NCBI RefSeq assembly: GCF_003614885.1
Contig: NZ_QZMS01000011.1
Span: 806,001-870,000, forward strand
Reading direction: 5' to 3'
DNA: 64,000 nucleotides
Source: Photobacterium salinisoli
GTDB lineage: Bacteria > Pseudomonadota > Gammaproteobacteria > Enterobacterales > Vibrionaceae
Shown: one piece after another, positions 8,157 to 15,866 of the stretch
Layout of the letters: every line of letters starts with the position of its first letter
Position numbering within the stretch: position 1 is the first letter of the stretch
Program-made: the position numbers and the translations under genes
Notes under the pieces: generated by a model
The model's input: the letters and a program-made list of their open reading frames with translations, nothing else
Database searches by the model: none
What the model was told of the DNA's origin: nothing

Positions 8157-9041
8157 TCACAACTCGGGAAAATAATATTCTAATTCATGCAGTAGGAGTT
8201 CTTTAATGATTCTATATGAATCTGATTTTTCACTTGAAGATTCAAATAAAGACAAGCCAATACCGGGTAAAGGAGGCAAATGTTGATCGATGATAACCAG
8301 TGAATCAGGTATACCTGTACTTGTACGGACTGTGATCCCTAATCCTGCTTTTACTGCTCCCCATATGCCGTGTAAACTTCCACCAGAGACTGCAATCTGC
8401 CAGGAGATATTTTCTTGGTCAAGTGCTTGAATTGCTGTATCTCGAATGATGCAGGGGGACTCTACTAAAATGAGCGGAAGTGGTTTTCCGGAAATAATGT
8501 AACTATCAAAATCAAATGCAGGACTTGCTACCCAGTGCTGAGGTAGTGTTTTGATTAAAGATCGCTCATGAACTTCTTGAGGTGATTCCCAGCATAATGC
8601 AAAGTCAATTTTATTCTGAAGTATTTCCTCTTTAAGAATGCTATTTCTGCCTGACTGGGCATAGATCTGAATGTTCGGAAATTTTCTCGAAATTTGACTC
8701 AATAATTCAGGGAGAAATTTATCACTAAAATCTTCTTGTACCCCTAAACTGACTTTCCCAAGGATCCTCTTTTGGTGGATGACTTGCAGGGCTTCGTCAT
8801 TCAGAGACAGTATTTTTTTTCCATAGCTAACTAATAACTCCCCTTGATCCGTTAACTTGAGGTGTCTTCCTTCTTTGCAGAGAAGTTGTATACCACATTG
8901 ATGTTCCAGTTTTTTTAATTGAGCACTGACAGCAGATGTCGAGCGTGATAATCGCTTGGCTGCAAGGGAAAAGTTACCTAATTCAATACCAGTCACGAAC
9001 GTTCTTAGTGCTTCAAGATCAAGGGAGTCAGGACGCTTCAT
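8157..9041 (-). CDS. LysR family transcriptional regulator
   Basis: A 294-residue LysR-type regulator with winged helix LEALRTFVTGIELGNFSLAAKRL and a substrate-binding-like domain. AGGA lies five bases before the ATG at 9041; an ATG at 9044 is also possible. The gene is visibly more AT-rich than its flanks. It is divergent from the carboxymuconolactone-decarboxylase-like and tautomerase genes at 9150-9861, its probable targets. The effector is unknown. Confidence 0.87.
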   Translation of the reverse strand: MKRPDSLDLEALRTFVTGIELGNFSLAAKRLSRSTSAVSAQLKKLEHQCGIQLLCKEGRHLKLTDQGELLVSYGKKILSLNDEALQVIHQKRILGKVSLGVQEDFSDKFLPELLSQISRKFPNIQIYAQSGRNSILKEEILQNKIDFALCWESPQEVHERSLIKTLPQHWVASPAFDFDSYIISGKPLPLILVESPCIIRDTAIQALDQENISWQIAVSGGSLHGIWGAVKAGLGITVRTSTGIPDSLVIIDQHLPPLPGIGLSLFESSSEKSDSYRIIKELLLHELEYYFPEL

Positions 9042-9149
9042 CATATTCCTGTTTTTATGGATGATGAGTTCAGAATGTTTTGATTTTATAAGGTTTCATG
9101 AAGCGTCACAATCTTCTAATCACAGAGAAGAGCATCGGAGGAGGTATAC

Positions 9150-9458
9150 GTGGCGCAACATTTGAATAAAGATTCACTGGCGAAAATTGCTCCAAAGCTG
9201 GCGGAGTTTACTGAAACCACATTATTTGGAGATCTTTGGCAACGGAAAGAGCTTTCGCTCAGAGAAAGAAGCCTGATTACGGTAAGCGCTTTGGTCGCGA
9301 TGAATAAGTACGCCCAGTTGCAGTGGCATATCCAATTTGCCAAAGAGAATGGATTAACTGACGAAGATATTGTGGAAGTATTTACTCATCTTGCGTTTTA
9401 TGTTGGTTGGCCGAGTGCTGTCACAGCATTAGAAACGCTGAAAATTGAGGATGAATAA
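9150..9458 (+). CDS. Carboxymuconolactone decarboxylase-family (AhpD-like) protein
   Basis: A 102-residue all-helical CMD-family protein (ERSLITVSALVAMNKYAQLQWHIQFAKENGLT...VEVFTHLAFYVGWPSAVTAL). The family includes gamma-carboxymuconolactone decarboxylase and AhpD peroxidase-type proteins. The CxxC of AhpD is absent, so peroxidase activity is unlikely and the closer match is the decarboxylase type. Translation starts at a GTG behind GGAGGAGG. One base separates its stop from the start of the tautomerase, and a LysR regulator is divergent. The substrate is unknown. Confidence 0.83.
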   Translation: MAQHLNKDSLAKIAPKLAEFTETTLFGDLWQRKELSLRERSLITVSALVAMNKYAQLQWHIQFAKENGLTDEDIVEVFTHLAFYVGWPSAVTALETLKIEDE

Positions 9459-9459
9459 A

Positions 9460-9861
9460 ATGCCATTGACTCGAATTGTTGTTCAGGCAGGGCGTACAGA
9501 ATCAGAACTGAAAATCATATCGGACACTTTGCATCAAACACTGGTTGATACATTTCATGTGCCTCCAGATGATTGCTTTCAATTGATTGATGAATATCCA
9601 TCAGACAGACTGGTCGTGAATCAGCATTACTTGACTGGAGAACGATCATCAAAATATACCTTGTTTTCTATCACAGCGGGAAAACCCAGAGACCAAGCGA
9701 CGAAAGCGAGATTTTATCAGATGCTGTGTGACAGGTTAGTTGAACGCATGAATATGTCGCCGGATGATGTCATGGTTGTTATTCAGTTTACGAATCCAGA
9801 TGATTGGAGCTTTAGCGGTGGGAAGCTTTTCAGGTTACCCAGTGACACTGAACTTTCCTAA
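9460..9861 (+). CDS. Tautomerase family protein (4-oxalocrotonate tautomerase superfamily, Tautomerase_2)
   Basis: A 133-residue tautomerase-superfamily protein. Starting at ATG 9460 puts Pro directly after the initiator Met (MPLTRIVVQAG), the catalytic Pro-1 needed after Met removal. This start also has GAGG about nine bases upstream, so the upstream in-frame TTG and ATG are rejected. The body (IISDTLHQTLVDTFHVPPDDCFQ...) fits the longer Tautomerase_2 group. It forms a two-gene operon with the CMD-family gene, a pairing suggestive of catabolism of an unsaturated or aromatic-derived acid. Confidence 0.83.
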   Translation: MPLTRIVVQAGRTESELKIISDTLHQTLVDTFHVPPDDCFQLIDEYPSDRLVVNQHYLTGERSSKYTLFSITAGKPRDQATKARFYQMLCDRLVERMNMSPDDVMVVIQFTNPDDWSFSGGKLFRLPSDTELS

Positions 9862-9896
9862 GCTCTCCTTTGAGATCCGTTCACTTTAAGCGTGAT

Positions 9897-9937
9897 AAAA
9901 TCAGCCACCCGGCTCAAAACCGAGTGACTGATTTTTT
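9897..9937. terminator. Bidirectional terminator between tautomerase and tetR
   Basis: The stem AAAATCAG...CTGATTTT has inner CAC/GTG and CGG/CCG pairs around two mismatches, and T6 follows on the plus strand. The AAAA arm supplies a U-run for the minus strand. The right arm overlaps the last codons of the convergent tetR gene. Confidence 0.75.
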
Positions 9938-10501
9938 GATTAGAGCTAGCAAAACTCCCTCGCACTTCTCTGCCGCATCCAGATCTTTCCCGACAAATGC
10001 CGACACAATGGCGCCTTCTTTCAACAGGCAAATGGTATCCAGCAAGACTTCGTCCGGTGCGTGAAGGTGTTGCTGAATCAGCGCCCGGACTTTGCGTTTG
10101 TGCTCTCGACAATACTCGGCAATCGCGGTGTTTTCTTCGCTGAATTCTGCCGATGTATTGATAAAAAAACAGCCACGAAAAGGGTTTAATGCCGGAACCC
10201 TGTCATGGAACCAGTCGCTCAGACCCCTGAACAGGCAAGTGATCACCTCTTGATCGTTGGTTGCCGGCGCTAATTGCTGTTCCAGCCATGCCATAAAAAC
10301 CTCGTCGCGCGCTGCCAGTGCCGCGAGTATGAGGTCGTCTTTACTGCTGAAATAACTGTACAGCGTTTTCTTTGCTATCCCAGAGACTTTCAGGACTTCG
10401 TTGATACCTACCGCATGGATTCCCTGGCGGTAAAACAGGGTGAGCGCGGTATCTGTCAGCAGTTGTTTTTTGTCTGTTTTCAATGACCTTGTCGTACTCA
10501 T
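9914..10501 (-). CDS. TetR family transcriptional regulator
   Basis: A 195-residue TetR-type repressor. The N-terminal helix-turn-helix (ALTLFYRQGIHAVGINEVL, then SGIAKKTLYSYFSSKDDLI) precedes a ligand-binding helical domain with a GCFFINTSAEF motif, as in AcrR/TetR_C subgroups. The ATG at 10501 has AGGAGG five bases upstream; the longer frame to 10525 is not needed. Two near-perfect 18-bp palindromes lie between it and the HPP gene, so it very likely represses both genes. Confidence 0.88.
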   Translation of the reverse strand: MSTTRSLKTDKKQLLTDTALTLFYRQGIHAVGINEVLKVSGIAKKTLYSYFSSKDDLILAALAARDEVFMAWLEQQLAPATNDQEVITCLFRGLSDWFHDRVPALNPFRGCFFINTSAEFSEENTAIAEYCREHKRKVRALIQQHLHAPDEVLLDTICLLKEGAIVSAFVGKDLDAAEKCEGVLLALIKKSVTRF

Positions 10502-10535
10502 GCATCCTCCTGATCTGAAAAGCATCTTGACATCA

Positions 10536-10553
10536 GTAGACTGACTTGTCTAC
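10536..10553. promoter_or_regulatory. TetR operator O1
   Basis: The palindrome GTAGACTGACTTGTCTAC shares both GTAGAC/GTCTAC arms with a second copy 31 bp away. It lies within the spacer after a candidate -35 TTGACA (10527-10532) directed toward the HPP gene, so binding would block RNA polymerase. Confidence 0.75.
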
Positions 10554-10566
10554 TCTGTTTTTCTTG

Positions 10567-10584
10567 GTAGACAGATCGGTCTAC
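10567..10584. promoter_or_regulatory. TetR operator O2
   Basis: The palindrome GTAGACAGATCGGTCTAC matches its reverse complement at 16 of 18 positions. Its centre is 31 bp (about three helical turns) from O1, so both sites lie on the same DNA face. It sits 23 bases before the HPP start codon. Confidence 0.75.
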
Positions 10585-10607
10585 TTTTTATTGGAAAGGA
10601 GTACAAC

Positions 10608-11063
10608 ATGAATCAATACGGAATGGCGCTGATGTCAGGACTGGGTGCGGCAGTCGCTATCGGATTTTTGTCGCTGGCAGAGGATCTGACGTCGGCTGGC
10701 TTGTGGTTGATGGCCCCTTTTGGGGCGACGGCGGTGTTGGTATTCGGGGTACCGGACAGCCCGTTAGCACAGCCCAGAAATGTCATAGCCGGTCATTTGC
10801 TAACGGCATTCATCGGGGTGTTTTTTGTCAGTTTTGTTGGGGTCACGCCCCTCACACTGGCGCTGGCTTCAGGTCTGGCGGTCTCTGCCATGTTGCTGAC
10901 CAAAACAACCCATCCGCCAGCGGGTGCGAATCCGCTCTTGATCATGCTGACCGGGCAAAGCTGGTCATTTCTGATCACGCCTGTCTTGGTTGGCGCAGTG
11001 ATCATGGTGCTGGTCGGCCAACTGGTCAATAAGGTTCTCTTGCGGCGGAGAAGGGCAGTTTGA
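10608..11063 (+). CDS. HPP family integral membrane protein
   Basis: A 151-residue protein with four predicted membrane segments (about residues 8-25, 29-50, 60-93, 114-140) and the family signature TKTTHPPAGANPLL near residues 102-115. HPP proteins are inner-membrane proteins; some have been linked to nitrite transport in photosynthetic organisms, but bacterial roles are mostly unknown. GGAAAGGAG lies eight bases upstream of the ATG. Two TetR operators precede it, which suggests it is induced when the divergent TetR protein binds its ligand. Confidence 0.85.
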   Translation: MNQYGMALMSGLGAAVAIGFLSLAEDLTSAGLWLMAPFGATAVLVFGVPDSPLAQPRNVIAGHLLTAFIGVFFVSFVGVTPLTLALASGLAVSAMLLTKTTHPPAGANPLLIMLTGQSWSFLITPVLVGAVIMVLVGQLVNKVLLRRRRAV

Positions 11064-11192
11064 CTGTGGTGAAATGTCACTTTTATGGTGAAAAAATGTC
11101 TCTTTTTACGCTATGAAACTGATTCAATGGTTAATAGGATTGAGCCAACTCATTAATCATTCGATTGATAACCATACCCACAGGAAATTGTT

Positions 11193-12530
11193 GTGTCAGA
11201 TTCTCTTTCTTACGTGCTGATCAATAGCGTTGAACTGTTCTCGGACTATCAGCAACCGCTGATAGAGTTGCTGAAACTCAGCCAGGCTGACGACGCGATT
11301 TTAGGTTTTGACGCCAGCTTTGATGAACAGAAAGCAAGCCGGTATTTATCGTCACTGGAAAGAGATATCGCCAGTCAGGTGTTACAGATCCTGATTGGAA
11401 TGCAAAACGGCACAGTGGTGGTTTGCTGCTTCTTTAAAAAAAGTCACCAACAAACCACCAGGCATATTTGCGATTTACAAAAGGGGATGATTCATCCCCA
11501 TTGCCGTAGCCAGGGGATATTGGAACAGACACTGGCGGCGATTGCACAATCGTGCATGGCGCAGGGTGTTGAACTGCTCACACTGGATGTACGGGGCGGC
11601 TCGAAGGCTCATCGAATCTGGAATAAATGTGGTTTTGAAACTTATGGAATCCTGAATGATTACAGCCGCTATCAGGGGCAGTCATTTGAAGGGTATTTCA
11701 TGAAACAACGTACTGTCGATCTCTGGAACCGTTTTAAAACATTCTACAAACAAGGAAGTCAAACTATGTCAGTTGGCGCTGAACTTATTCATAAGAAAGA
11801 TTTTCGCGAATTAATGCGCGAGACATTAGAAAATCACCTGACCTTAGGCCATCCATTGTTTAAATATCTGATGGATGAAAATAACCCTAACCCTGATCTC
11901 CTAAAGTTCACCACTTTGCAGGGCTATCAGCTTACCAAGCATTTCCTGACTTATATTGAGCATCTGTTCTTTCACTGCCCTTTGCCAAAACATAAGCGGG
12001 CGCTGTTGCATAACATGTATGAAGAAGAAACCGGTCGGTTATCGAATACCAAAAATCATGTTGAGCTGATGCAGGATTTTATCAAGGCACTAGGCATTTC
12101 AGATACTGAGCGTGATGCGGCTGTTGCACTGCCTCAGACTCAGGCTCTGATTGATTATCGCCTGATAGCCTGTAAAAACCCGGATATGTACCACATAGGT
12201 GCTGCTGCCGTCATGGTCGCCAGTGAAGGGCAGAATCTGGAGAGTGTGGGAGATGAAGCTCGCCACAATATTCTGGGTAAAGTGTATGACCTCAAAGAAG
12301 CCGATTTACTGTTTTTCTCGGTTCATCAGGAAGAAGACGTGGGCCATGTTCAGCAAGGTCTGGCTCTGCTGGCTGATCTCTGTGATACACCGAAAAAGCA
12401 ACAGGAAGCCATCGAAGCAATTAATACCACTTGTGAGCTGTTCTATGGGATGTATCAAGGGGTGTATGAATACTTTGGTTATGACAAGAAAGATCAACAG
12501 GTGAAAGCGGAGTCGCTTCAGGAGGCCTGA
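11193..12530 (+). CDS. GNAT acetyltransferase fused to a heme-oxygenase-like diiron oxidase (HDO)
   Basis: A 445-residue two-domain protein starting at a GTG with AGGA seven bases upstream. Residues about 1-180 are a GNAT fold with acetyl-CoA loop CRSQGIL (104-110) and the late motif AHRIWNKCGFETYG. Residues about 195-440 are an HDO domain. Its likely metal ligands are Glu256, Glu279, His289, Glu345 and the hallmark H-x3-D-x2-H at His378/Asp382/His385. HDO enzymes use a diiron centre and O2 for amino-acid or fatty-acid cleavage, desaturation or N-oxidation. The MFS gene starts within its stop codon (TGATG). An ATG at 11766 (residue 192) with AAGGAAG upstream could also yield the HDO domain alone. 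The substrate is unknown. Confidence 0.85.
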   Translation: MSDSLSYVLINSVELFSDYQQPLIELLKLSQADDAILGFDASFDEQKASRYLSSLERDIASQVLQILIGMQNGTVVVCCFFKKSHQQTTRHICDLQKGMIHPHCRSQGILEQTLAAIAQSCMAQGVELLTLDVRGGSKAHRIWNKCGFETYGILNDYSRYQGQSFEGYFMKQRTVDLWNRFKTFYKQGSQTMSVGAELIHKKDFRELMRETLENHLTLGHPLFKYLMDENNPNPDLLKFTTLQGYQLTKHFLTYIEHLFFHCPLPKHKRALLHNMYEEETGRLSNTKNHVELMQDFIKALGISDTERDAAVALPQTQALIDYRLIACKNPDMYHIGAAAVMVASEGQNLESVGDEARHNILGKVYDLKEADLLFFSVHQEEDVGHVQQGLALLADLCDTPKKQQEAIEAINTTCELFYGMYQGVYEYFGYDKKDQQVKAESLQEA

Positions 12531-13777
12531 TGGATATATCCCGTAATAAACAGATCATCGCCATCACCGTCGGGGTGCTGGTGACCTTCTGGGCGTCATC
12601 GATCAAAGGCAGCTATCAAGTTTATTTTCTCGATTTAGCCAGCATGTGCGGTTTGGGGCGGGGGATCTTCTCGTTAACCAGCGCCTTGTTTGGCTTGTCG
12701 ATTGGCATACTGTCTCCTGTTGTTGGCTGGATATGCGACCGTATCGGTCCGGCACTGACCATTTTGTCTGGCGCTGTTGTTGCGGTGTTTGTCTATTTGC
12801 TGATGGCCGTGGCGTTCAATTTCTGGCTCTTTCTGGTGTTGTTTGGTGTGCTGGCAGCTTATGCATTAACGGCGATGACCTTTGTGCCGCTGGCGCTTTT
12901 GGTTGACCGCATTTTTGACAGCCAGAACAAAGGGATGGCGTATGCTGCCATCACCAACGGTACCGCGATTGGTTTTATGGTGTTGTCGCCATTCTGGGTG
13001 TGGCTGAATACCTTTGTGATCTGGCAGGACATCAGCCTGATCATATTCGGGGTATTTGCTGTGGTGATCTTACCGGCCTGTATCTGGCTATGCCGTGTTT
13101 TTCCGCGCCGGGAATTTGTCTCTGACACAACGGCCGAGAGCCACGAAGACGATTTGAAATGGCATCAACACCTGCGAAAACCACTGTTTTTGTTGCTGGC
13201 ACTGTCATTCGGTGGTTGTGGTGCCTCAATGGCTTATGTCGATGTGCATTTGGTTCCTATGTTGCAGGAACGTTTTACCGGGGGAGAAGGGGAGGCCACC
13301 ATAGTTGCCTCATCATTGAGCGTGTTGGGTGCCGCAGAGCTTATCGGCGCGTTTTTGGTCGGGTATTTACTGCGCTTCTCGGCGCCGGCTTTGATGCTGT
13401 CTCTGCTTTACGCGGTTCGTGGTGCTTCTATGCTGATAGTGCTCTCTGCAGACAGCTTACTACTGTGCATGATTTTTGCTGTGCTGTTTGGCCTGACCTA
13501 TATGGGCACCGTGATAGTGACGTCCCTTATGTGTCTTAAAGCCTACGGCGAGAAAGTGAAAGGCAAGATTTTTGGTTGTCTGTTTACCGTTCACCAGGTG
13601 TTTGTTTTTGGCACGGTATGGCTGGGTGGCCTGTCTTATGACGCGACGCAAAGTTATTCCTTTATCACACTCGCAGTGACTGGATTGTGCTTTGTTTCTG
13701 TCGCCATGGGGCTGGTTTTTTACTTCTCTGATGCCTTTAAAGAGAAACCGCAATCGCAGGTTGTTACACCATCTTAA
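12530..13777 (+). CDS. MFS transporter in the GNAT-HDO operon
   Basis: A 415-residue major facilitator protein with about twelve membrane segments. It shows an MFS loop 2-3 signature (GWICDRIG) and a charged central loop near residues 190-215. The architecture resembles oxalate/monocarboxylate-type (OFA-like) carriers. Its ATG overlaps the TGA of the GNAT-HDO gene, so the two are translationally coupled. In this setting it most likely exports the product or imports a precursor of the pathway encoded by the operon; the direction is inference. Confidence 0.86.
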   Translation: MDISRNKQIIAITVGVLVTFWASSIKGSYQVYFLDLASMCGLGRGIFSLTSALFGLSIGILSPVVGWICDRIGPALTILSGAVVAVFVYLLMAVAFNFWLFLVLFGVLAAYALTAMTFVPLALLVDRIFDSQNKGMAYAAITNGTAIGFMVLSPFWVWLNTFVIWQDISLIIFGVFAVVILPACIWLCRVFPRREFVSDTTAESHEDDLKWHQHLRKPLFLLLALSFGGCGASMAYVDVHLVPMLQERFTGGEGEATIVASSLSVLGAAELIGAFLVGYLLRFSAPALMLSLLYAVRGASMLIVLSADSLLLCMIFAVLFGLTYMGTVIVTSLMCLKAYGEKVKGKIFGCLFTVHQVFVFGTVWLGGLSYDATQSYSFITLAVTGLCFVSVAMGLVFYFSDAFKEKPQSQVVTPS

Positions 13778-13809
13778 TAGCCGACTCAATGATGAAAGGA
13801 ATAAAAAGC

Positions 13810-15009
13810 ATGGAGCAATCAACCCGAGCAATACACATGGAGTTTCCTTCACTGGATGACTCTCATGCTGCGGCCATTGCCATGACATCGGCCTATGACT
13901 TTACATCGGCGCGGGAAGCCAGTGACAGGTTCAACGGTGTGACAGAAGGGAATATTTACAGCCGTTTTACTAATCCGTCGGTCGAACATTTTGAACGAAA
14001 ACTGGCCTCGCTGGAAAACGCTGAAGCGGCGGTGGCCTTTGCCTCAGGCATGGCTGCTTACCTGGCACTGGCCATGACGTTCTTGAAGCAGGGCGACCAT
14101 GTCGTGCTGGCCAGCGGCATCTTCGGCACCACAACTCACCTTTTCCGTCAGTATTTTGGCCAGTTCGGCATCACGGCGACTTGTGTGGATTTGGATGACC
14201 AGCATGCCTGGCAAGCTGCTATGTGTGACCGCACCCGCATGATACTGGTTGAGTCACCCACCAATCCACTGCTGAAAGTGGCAGATTTAAGCTGGTTGTC
14301 CGCGCTGGCAAAACATAATCATGCCCTGTTGGTGGTGGATAACACTTTGCTGTCGCCGGTTAACCAGCGTCCGTTAAACCACGGAGCTGATCTGGTGCTG
14401 CACTCGACCGGTAAATTCATGGACGGGCAGGGCAGAACGGTTGGCGGTGTCATTGCCGGACGTAAAGACGTGATCCAGCCATTGAAAAACTATCTGCGCA
14501 GCTCAGGGACTTGCATGAATGCTTTTACGGCTTGGGTGTTGAGTCACGGTCTGGACACGCTGACGGCCAGAATGGCCATGCATGAGCAAAATGCCAGAAC
14601 GGTCGAAGCCTGGCTGCGTGAGCAATCTTGTGTCAAGCAGGTATTTTCCACCTTCAGTCAAGCGCACCCGCAGGCTGAGGTGATCGCAAGGCAGCAGTCC
14701 GGCCACAGCCCGGTGATCAGTTTTGTCGTGGAAGGTGGTCAGGAAGCGGCCTGGCGCTGTATCGATGCCCTGAACTTGGTATCTCGTTGTACCAATATCG
14801 GAGATACCAAATCCATGGTGACACACCCGGCATCAACGACTCACTGTCGGTATTCTCAGGAAGAGAAGCTGCAGTATGGCATTTCAGACGGTTTGGTCAG
14901 GCTGTGTGTCGGTCTGGAAGCCAGTCAGGATATCATTCAGGATCTGAGGCAGGCTCTGGCTGCTTCTCAGGTAACACATTCACTCAGGGAAGTTGTATCG
15001 CTGTCATGA
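13810..15009 (+). CDS. PLP-dependent transsulfuration-family enzyme (MetZ/MetB/MGL-like)
   Basis: A 399-residue Cys/Met-metabolism PLP enzyme. Visible are the active-site tetramer loop YSRFTNPS (Tyr50, Arg52), the phosphate-binding FASGMAA (77-83), the PLP-ring Asp177 (VVDNT) and the Schiff-base Lys202 in HSTGKFMDGQGRTVGG. Enzymes of this fold carry out gamma-replacement on O-acyl-homoserines or gamma-elimination from methionine-like amino acids; subtype cannot be fixed from sequence. The start at 13810 has AAAGGA ten bases upstream; an ATG at 13789 is less favoured. It lies 32 bases after the MFS stop and overlaps the hydrolase start. A GNAT partner could supply an O-acyl leaving group (inference). 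Confidence 0.85.
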   Translation: MEQSTRAIHMEFPSLDDSHAAAIAMTSAYDFTSAREASDRFNGVTEGNIYSRFTNPSVEHFERKLASLENAEAAVAFASGMAAYLALAMTFLKQGDHVVLASGIFGTTTHLFRQYFGQFGITATCVDLDDQHAWQAAMCDRTRMILVESPTNPLLKVADLSWLSALAKHNHALLVVDNTLLSPVNQRPLNHGADLVLHSTGKFMDGQGRTVGGVIAGRKDVIQPLKNYLRSSGTCMNAFTAWVLSHGLDTLTARMAMHEQNARTVEAWLREQSCVKQVFSTFSQAHPQAEVIARQQSGHSPVISFVVEGGQEAAWRCIDALNLVSRCTNIGDTKSMVTHPASTTHCRYSQEEKLQYGISDGLVRLCVGLEASQDIIQDLRQALAASQVTHSLREVVSLS

Positions 15010-15866
15010 TGAATACATTGCGTAACGCTGTTTTGACTGCTTCTATACTGGCAGTCAGCGCCGTCAATGCGGCGCAGAGCCACACGGAAAACACTTTATA
15101 TAAACACAATTATGTCGCTTTTCAGTCCGGTAAATCTGCCGATAATCCGGTGACTGTTGCCGCACGTTTCACCAAGCCTGCTGGCATAGAGACACCGCTT
15201 CCTGCGGTTATCATAGTGCACGGTTCTGGTGGTGTGGATGAACGTGGTGAGCTCTACAGCCAGGTACTGAACAGACAGGGGTTCGCCACATTGGAAATCG
15301 ACATGTGGGCCGCACGCGGGCTGGAAGGCGGCTTGTCCCGGCCGAAACATGTCAAAGACACCTTACCGGACGTGTACGCAGCAATTGATTATCTGAAATC
15401 CCGACAGGATATCAATGCCAGCGAACTGGGTCTGATTGGCTTTTCCTGGGGCGGTGTGGTTGCCATGCTGATGGCGGGTGAACAGGAAACTGGCTCACTG
15501 AAAGCGCTGGTAGCCAATTATCCTGTGTGCTGGGCCTATAACAAGGTGCCGGGTTATCCGTTTACCGGCATCGCGGCAGACCGCCACTTGATGATCCTGT
15601 CTGGCGAAGAGGACAAGTATGATGGCCCGGATGATTGCAAGTCGCTGGTCAGCCAGTTGCCACCGTCTAACCAGTCACTGGTAAAACTGGTGACGCTGCC
15701 CGGCGCCACTCATGCCTTTGAGTTGCCCAGAGCGGAAAGTACCTTCTTTGATCCCTATGCGTTTCGGGGCAAGGGAGGGAATGTCCCGCTCCGTTATAAC
15801 CCGGAGGCCACCAAACATGCTCTCAAACTGGCGTCGCAGTTTTTTGTTACCCAGTTGAGCGATTGA
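15006..15866 (+). CDS. Exported dienelactone-hydrolase-family alpha/beta hydrolase
   Basis: A 286-residue hydrolase with a cleavable signal peptide (charged start MMNTLRN, hydrophobic LTASILAVSAV, cut near NAA-QS). The alpha/beta-hydrolase core has the oxyanion region VIIVHGSGG, a nucleophile elbow GFSWGG with Ser instead of the Cys of true dienelactone hydrolase, an acidic residue in SGEEDKYDGPDD and a late His in ATHAFE. It should act in the periplasm on an ester or lactone. Its ATG overlaps the PLP-enzyme stop (ATGA), making it the fourth coupled gene of the operon. Its 3' end overlaps the convergent GlxA-type regulator by 20 bp. Confidence 0.84.
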   Translation: MMNTLRNAVLTASILAVSAVNAAQSHTENTLYKHNYVAFQSGKSADNPVTVAARFTKPAGIETPLPAVIIVHGSGGVDERGELYSQVLNRQGFATLEIDMWAARGLEGGLSRPKHVKDTLPDVYAAIDYLKSRQDINASELGLIGFSWGGVVAMLMAGEQETGSLKALVANYPVCWAYNKVPGYPFTGIAADRHLMILSGEEDKYDGPDDCKSLVSQLPPSNQSLVKLVTLPGATHAFELPRAESTFFDPYAFRGKGGNVPLRYNPEATKHALKLASQFFVTQLSD

